A DNA stretch of 64,000 bases from Hemibagrus wyckioides. Taxonomy: Eukaryota; Chordata; Actinopteri; Siluriformes; Bagridae. The stretch is from positions 11,437,699-11,501,698 of the forward strand of contig NC_080713.1 in the NCBI RefSeq assembly GCF_019097595.1, in the 5' to 3' direction. Of this stretch, positions 58,426-64,000 are shown one piece after another (position 1 is the stretch's first letter; the number at the start of each line of letters is the position of its first letter). Below the pieces are notes generated by a model. The model was not told where the DNA came from, did not search any database, and saw nothing but the letters and a program-made list of their open reading frames with translations. Position numbers and translations under genes: made by a program.

Positions 58426-60295
58426 TATATAGCTAGTCAGGTTAGTTCTAAATCTATGTATTGTAAGAATTAGCTCATCAAACTTTAGATAGTATCTATT
58501 GCCACCACATTAACTATCAATCACAGGTTAATGAGGCTATTTTTAGGTATCAAAATGATTAAAATACAAAATGTAATTTGAATGCTTGCCAAATTAGCTC
58601 TCAAATGCCCATGCCTGCCAGGAGTAACAAATGTGGCTTACGTTAGCATATATTCTATACAAAGTACTAGTATACTTATTAATTCTTTTTTGTGTTGTGT
58701 CTAAATAGCATTAATAGAATTTCATGTAATTTAATGCAGAGTGGGAATAATATTGCCCATTTATTTTATTTAATTAATTGCTAACCAATTATTTAATTCA
58801 ATTTAATACATTATTTTATTTTATTTTATTTTATTTTATTTTATTTTATCTTCTTTTATTTATTTCACCTATTTAAAAAAAACCTTTTTGGTTCTGTCAA
58901 CTTTTTGTTAAATCATCCAGATTTTCTGACATTTTCTGTTTTATTACAAGACTATTTTTGTTTGCTTCAGACCTGAAGAACCATGGAAGAACCATGCTCT
59001 GGGAAATTAACTCTAAACTATTGAGAAAGAATAGACACACAAACAGGAGAGACAGGGAAATATAGAAGAGTATGCTGCTCTTAGATCACAGCAGACCCAG
59101 AGTTGAAGGGCATGTGGGTTTATTTATTTGTTCCTTTGGCACAGCAGATAAAGAGTAACTAAATCAAAACAAATTATATAGCAGTTTTCCAGGTCACGCA
59201 TTATGCTGTAGCTCTTGGATAAGACTTACTACCATAGTCAGTAGTTCATGAGTTCAGTAGTATTTCATGTGATGCAGGAGATTTGTACTATTTTGCAAAG
59301 TAGGTGTCTGTAAAATGCAGTCTTTATCTGTTATTGTGTTTTGCTGTTAACTATAAGGAGGATAATGAGGATATGACCATGGCCATGGTGAGTACTTCAT
59401 TTGAATGCAGAATTTGACTTGCTGTACTATTGGACCATTGCCCGTTTGACTGGGAGCTATAGGATGGGAGTAGCAGGATACCAGTGCAAGGAATCTCTGT
59501 TGTTGCTATGTGTAGTGACACATTTGACAGTGGCAAACTCAAACTTCACTGAGTTGGCGGCCTATTTTCTGGCAATGAAATGTCACTTGGGAAGAACCAA
59601 GTACAGCGCAATGTACTTCTTGCAATGAAGCTTAGGAACCATGAGTTGTATGGCAGAGAAGTTTTCTATCAGATCAGGGCACAGTCCAGTTTAGAGGCAT
59701 GGACAAGCAAGTCATTTAAACATACAATGCAGAGGTCCTCAAGTAGGCTTTCCAGTACCCCGCTGGTCTCTCAAACATGGCTGGGTTTTGCACGGCCCTA
59801 AAGGCAACACTGTAAACTGTTATAGGCTGTGAATGTGGGCTTCTTTTCCTGCCTCAGAAGCAAATGCTTCTTGCCAGTAACAGCTGTGTAGGCCCAGGGA
59901 CCTGAACCACTTTAAGCTGCCAACTCAGTAAATTGTATCATCAATGCTAAGCAAAGTATAAATCAGACATGAGGTTGTAATGATCCCAGCTACTGCTGTT
60001 TTCTTCATTTTTGCTCAAATGCTGACTGCTATGGTTGAGGAAACCAGTGGAGCAAAGAGGAGATACTGTGCTGGTGTTTATGAGATGGTGGTTCAGCTCA
60101 GTATGGCTACAGCCTATATCTATTGCTGCAAAGACATCGCACTGAGCCGTGAGCAAACTTGGATGAAGTCAGGAAATTCAGTATATTCCAATATTCAAAA
60201 TGCTGTATATGACTTAATGGACAATAAGGAACCTTATGCTCTGAACTAAGGCAAACTAGCAAGGTAGCTGCATTGTTAACTATCTTGATAACCAG
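58426..60295. other. Unassigned stretch with short overlapping open frames
   Basis: Between about 59350 and 60250 several 60-90-codon plus-strand frames follow one another in different phases (for example WTIARLTGSYRMGVAGYQ). This could be a decayed retroelement or chance. I recognise no motif. Confidence 0.3.
58811..58850. repeat. (TTTTA)n microsatellite
   Basis: About eight TTTTA units in an AT-rich stretch. Confidence 0.95.
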
Positions 60296-60490
60296 GTCAA
60301 GTCAAGTCAAGTCAAGAAGCTTTATTTTCATTTCAACCACATATAGCTGACACAGTACATAGTGAAACCCTGTGCACCAGGACCCTGGTGCTACATAGAC
60401 AACATACAACATATAACTACAAGACAATTAGGACACATTAATATTTTATACAGTTCGGCCCACAAACCATTCACTTAGTTTGTGTTTGGT
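60296..60490. repeat. Dispersed fish repeat starting with gtcaa tandem units
   Basis: Starts with four to five gtcaa units, then gaagctttattttcatttc and accacatatagctgac, a head that recurs in many fish genomes. It runs to about the tggccattatgg block. Confidence 0.5.
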
Positions 60491-63001
60491 GGCCATTATG
60501 GCCAGCTTCCATCCATTTCTGGTCAAGTGAAGAGAAATTATAGGATTTCAGAGAAACACAGATACAAAGTTTCCCTTAATTTTAACCAAAATAAGGGAGC
60601 TGATCTTCCGGTCAGTATTTCCACTCCCACCTGTGCACACAAATCAAGAGAAACCCCAAGCAGGGAATGGAGTCTGGGGCTTCGTTTCCACCATGATTGT
60701 TTATATTTATCATTACTGAGATTAATAGATGATAGTTAAGGGGATTTAAAATAAACAGTTGTATAGCTGTGAAATCTTAAAAGCTGGCTTGTATCTAGGA
60801 AACAGTCAAGACAGAACACTGTTAAGTAGTGCACATTACAGGATGCTTCCGCAAGGTTTTCTGTTTGTTCACCTATTTATGTCCACGAGTGGGTACGAGT
60901 TTATTTTGTGTGTGTGTGTGTGTGTGTGTGAGTGCCTGTTGTTTATTTGTCTTGGAAAGGTTGAACTCTCACCGTATCACTAATTCCGTCTCTCCAGCCA
61001 CCGAGAGGAAAGAAGCCACTGTGTGTGAACAGAAAAAGCTTGTGTGCGTGCAGACACACACTCACACACATGCAAAGGTGGGAACTCCACCCATATGATG
61101 GAGTGGTCTATATTCCTTTCATCATTTCATGGCTCTTTAACATGACTGTCTTCCCTCCTGATTTGTCTCCTTAGTAATGAGTTACTTTTAGTCTGAATTT
61201 TTCTGAACTGAATGTTTTTGGTCTTTTAAAATGTATAATTAATATGTTTGTATTAAAAGTTAAATAAATAATGGGATAACTTGTCATTAACCATCCAGAG
61301 TTTCACATGTTTTTAAATGGATATGATGTAATCAGTTTTGTAAATATGTACAGTAATAATGTACTTAATATCTAAATGACTCAGCAGACAACTACTTAGC
61401 ACCAAACTGACCCAACAGATTTTATTGTATTTATATTGACGTCATGATTTTGTTTCCTTTCCACACCATGGCCCAAAACATTTTCTGAAGTTCCCCCTTA
61501 ATCATAAATCATCTTTTTCATTTTATAAGAATCAACTGAGTTCGAATTTGTAGTGGATTTGTATTTTTATTGGTTTAATGCCCCACATGGGAAGTGCTGT
61601 TTACATATTTTTGAAAAACATCATTCTGGAATATCATTTTAAGGGAATGTCTGCCTGTTTTTTTTCTTTTTTTGGACTCCACCTGGCCTTCATTTGAATA
61701 AGGTACACAGGTAATTACGGGAAAAGGCCAAAGAAAACCAGCACTCCCCCTTCATCCCACCATCCCTTCATCCATCTCAGCTTTTTTTTCAACACTCCTC
61801 ACGAAGGTTGCCATTTAGAAAGGTTTTTAATTTTTACTCTACACAGCTTCTGGCACCTTCAGAACAGCCAGTGGGGAAGAAGGAGGCTAAATATAAAGTG
61901 GGGGAAAAAGGTAGCTTTGTAGAGAGAAAGAGTCAAAGAGCTAGAGAGAGGGAGAAATTCTCCCTAGGAAGGGGCCAAGGGGCCAAAATTTTTTGCCCTC
62001 CATGAAAGAAAGGATTGTCAAGCCTCCTGCCGAGCCAGGAAAGTTAACCAAACTCTAGTTTAGCCGTATATGGCAGAAATGAGAGGATAGAGAAATATAC
62101 TAACATACAGACAAACACAAAACTTTTAAAAAATAAGGATACAGATGCTTCTTTTGAATGCCTGGTGGACACATGAAAACAAATATTAAATGGATGGACA
62201 AGCAGAAAAAGAGAATTTATAAATAACATCCATCAGCAAAAAACAAAAAACAAAACTTTATTACACATGTTGAACTTTCAAAACAGCTCCCAAAAATGTG
62301 TTTAAGAAGCATTTGGCAAAAGAAAGAGAAAGATATTTAGACCTACGTACCAAACGTTTTTATACCTATCACTAACAGGTCTTAAATTATAGGATGGTTC
62401 TCCCAAATAAGATACATACTGCTTTTCGTAGATGGAAAAACATGAAAAATGTACAAACAACAACACACAGGATGAAGTTTTACTGCATTCTTTTATAGAC
62501 AAGCCTATAATCATAACACATTCATGAAGACACTGGAAATTTCAGTTAACAGATCACAAAGTTTCCACAGAAAAAGGACAAACTTCTTCCTATAAGATTT
62601 TTTTTCCTTTTGGTCTACAAAACCCAAGGTTAAATACAGTAGGCTACCTTCCACATCATAATGAACACGTAGTTATAAAGTTAAGACAAGTCTATTCCAC
62701 AACTAGGTTTGACACATGAATTTAGAGGGACAGTATTATTTAATGAAAGCATATTTGACTGTTACAGATAAATGCGAGTAATTAAAGGTTTCCCCAACTT
62801 TTGTCCTCTTTTGCATCTACAAACCTTAGTTCATTATTTCAGCGAAACAACAGCTTCTTCAACATTAGTATAAGATAATAAAAAAATAAAGCTTCTTTGA
62901 ACTTCTATAGTCTACAATGAACATTTAAATCTTACCAGAGTGTAGTGGGTTTTTCACTCAGTTCATTATCAGATCACATTTCTTTAAAAACAAAATTATA
63001 A

Positions 63002-63002
<1 letters not shown>
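60491..63002. other. Unassigned right-hand stretch
   Basis: A TG tract lies at 60906-60931. The patch 61660-62040 is mixed in composition (ggactccacctggcct, acaggtaattacggg) and could be a conserved element or promoter. On the minus strand AATAAA near 62257-62262 and the AT-rich sequence beyond it could mark the 3' end of a gene lying to the right. Confidence 0.3.
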
Positions 63003-63037
<35 letters not shown>

Positions 63038-63044
63038 ATTAGTA

Positions 63045-63135
<91 letters not shown>

Positions 63136-63136
63136 A
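63003..63136. repeat. Compound (GA)n-(AAT)n-(AAAT)n microsatellite
   Basis: GA repeats at 63003-63034, AAT at 63046-63101, then AAAT to 63136. A (TG)n tract follows at about 63338-63372. Confidence 0.97.
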
Positions 63137-63338
63137 AGAAATACCCCCAACACATGACACATTTTTGAGACCATCTACCTTCGAAAGAAAAAACATTTTT
63201 GGTGTATTCTACAGAATCATGGTTTACCCTCTTGAGAAAACTGACTAAAAATCATTTTTATCAGTTTGACAGCATGTTATAACATAAAAGGTTACAACAT
63301 TATATAAATGCAGTAGATTAGGTAGAATTGACTACATG

Positions 63339-63371
<33 letters not shown>

Positions 63372-63898
63372 TGTTGTGTAAGTGTGGATGTGTGGGAATT
63401 TTCTTCGGAACGGGAAGAAAGAGAGAAAAATAACAAACAAATAACTTACATCATTGCTTAGCAAAGGATTTCTTGTAAATATGGAGATTCCAGAATGATC
63501 CTCAAGATTATTTTTAGTGTAATATAGTAAAGAGAAAGGACATGTGAGGTGAGAAATGAAGTTAAATCAAATATTATTTAGGTGTTTAAATCAGATAATG
63601 GGCTATATCATAATCTATCATATCATAATTTTGATAATATGCAAACAATTCTGTTATCATGGATGCTTAGATAGAAGCGCAGGCTTTTTAAACAATTTGC
63701 TTTGGTAACTCATAAAAGGCAAGCTGACAAGACAACAGCTGTCATAGTACCTACTGATTGGGACACATCTAGCGAGTATACAGTACATACTTATTAAAAA
63801 TGGCACCTACAGAGGCTGTGTCCCCATATATGAAACACACTGTTAGTATAGTCATTATGAGAGGCCAGGATTTAGACAAATTCAGTTTCTATTCATTG

Positions 63899-64000
<102 letters not shown>

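Noticed and set aside
59401..60249. Consecutive plus-strand frames of 65-90 codons
   Set aside because: No recognisable motif, no splice structure, and shifts of frame; left as unassigned.

Overview
The window is animal nuclear DNA, almost certainly from a teleost fish. It has short coding exons with GT-AG junctions, AT-rich introns, very many simple repeats, and a dense load of fish-type Tc1/mariner transposons. The general look of the interspersed repeats recalls catfish genomes, but that is only an impression.

Three protein genes can be reconstructed. (1) Positions 1-16663, minus strand: a periaxin/AHNAK-type giant scaffold gene (called prx here). It has six small N-terminal exons, a split PDZ domain, and the first 3.4 kb (1,140 codons) of a huge repeat exon that runs off the left edge. 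(2) Positions 22155-24915, plus strand: hipk4, a two-exon homeodomain-interacting protein kinase that appears to be decaying, with two frameshifts and a damaged catalytic loop. (3) Positions 29023-39998, minus strand: pld3, a complete ten-exon gene for the lysosomal type II membrane protein phospholipase D3. Its exons sum to exactly 474 codons and carry two HKD motifs. A likely promoter lies at about 42.68-42.86 kb.

The order prx - hipk4 - pld3 matches the human 19q13.2 neighbours PRX, HIPK4 and PLD3 as I remember them, which supports all three names. The prx-like gene starts with MCDC like human AHNAK2, carries a PDZ and a VDVEF-type linker like periaxin, and has long AHNAK-style repeats. 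It therefore looks like an ancestral-type member of the PRX/AHNAK2 family.

Layout: 1-4070 repeat exon and PDZ exons; 4.1-16.6 kb introns of prx with Tc1-type debris, satellites and a possible nested small gene; 16.6-17.4 kb prx first exon and TATA box; 17.7-19.0 kb an intact Tc1 element; 22.1-24.9 kb hipk4; 25-29 kb repeats; 29.0-42.9 kb pld3 with transposons in its introns; 43-64 kb no gene I can support, but several transposon relics, microsatellites and two stretches that could be conserved non-coding elements. I saw no tRNA, rRNA or CRISPR. Nothing bacterial or viral is evident.

All exon boundaries were read by eye from splice sites, phase and remembered homologues; no alignment or transcript data were available.
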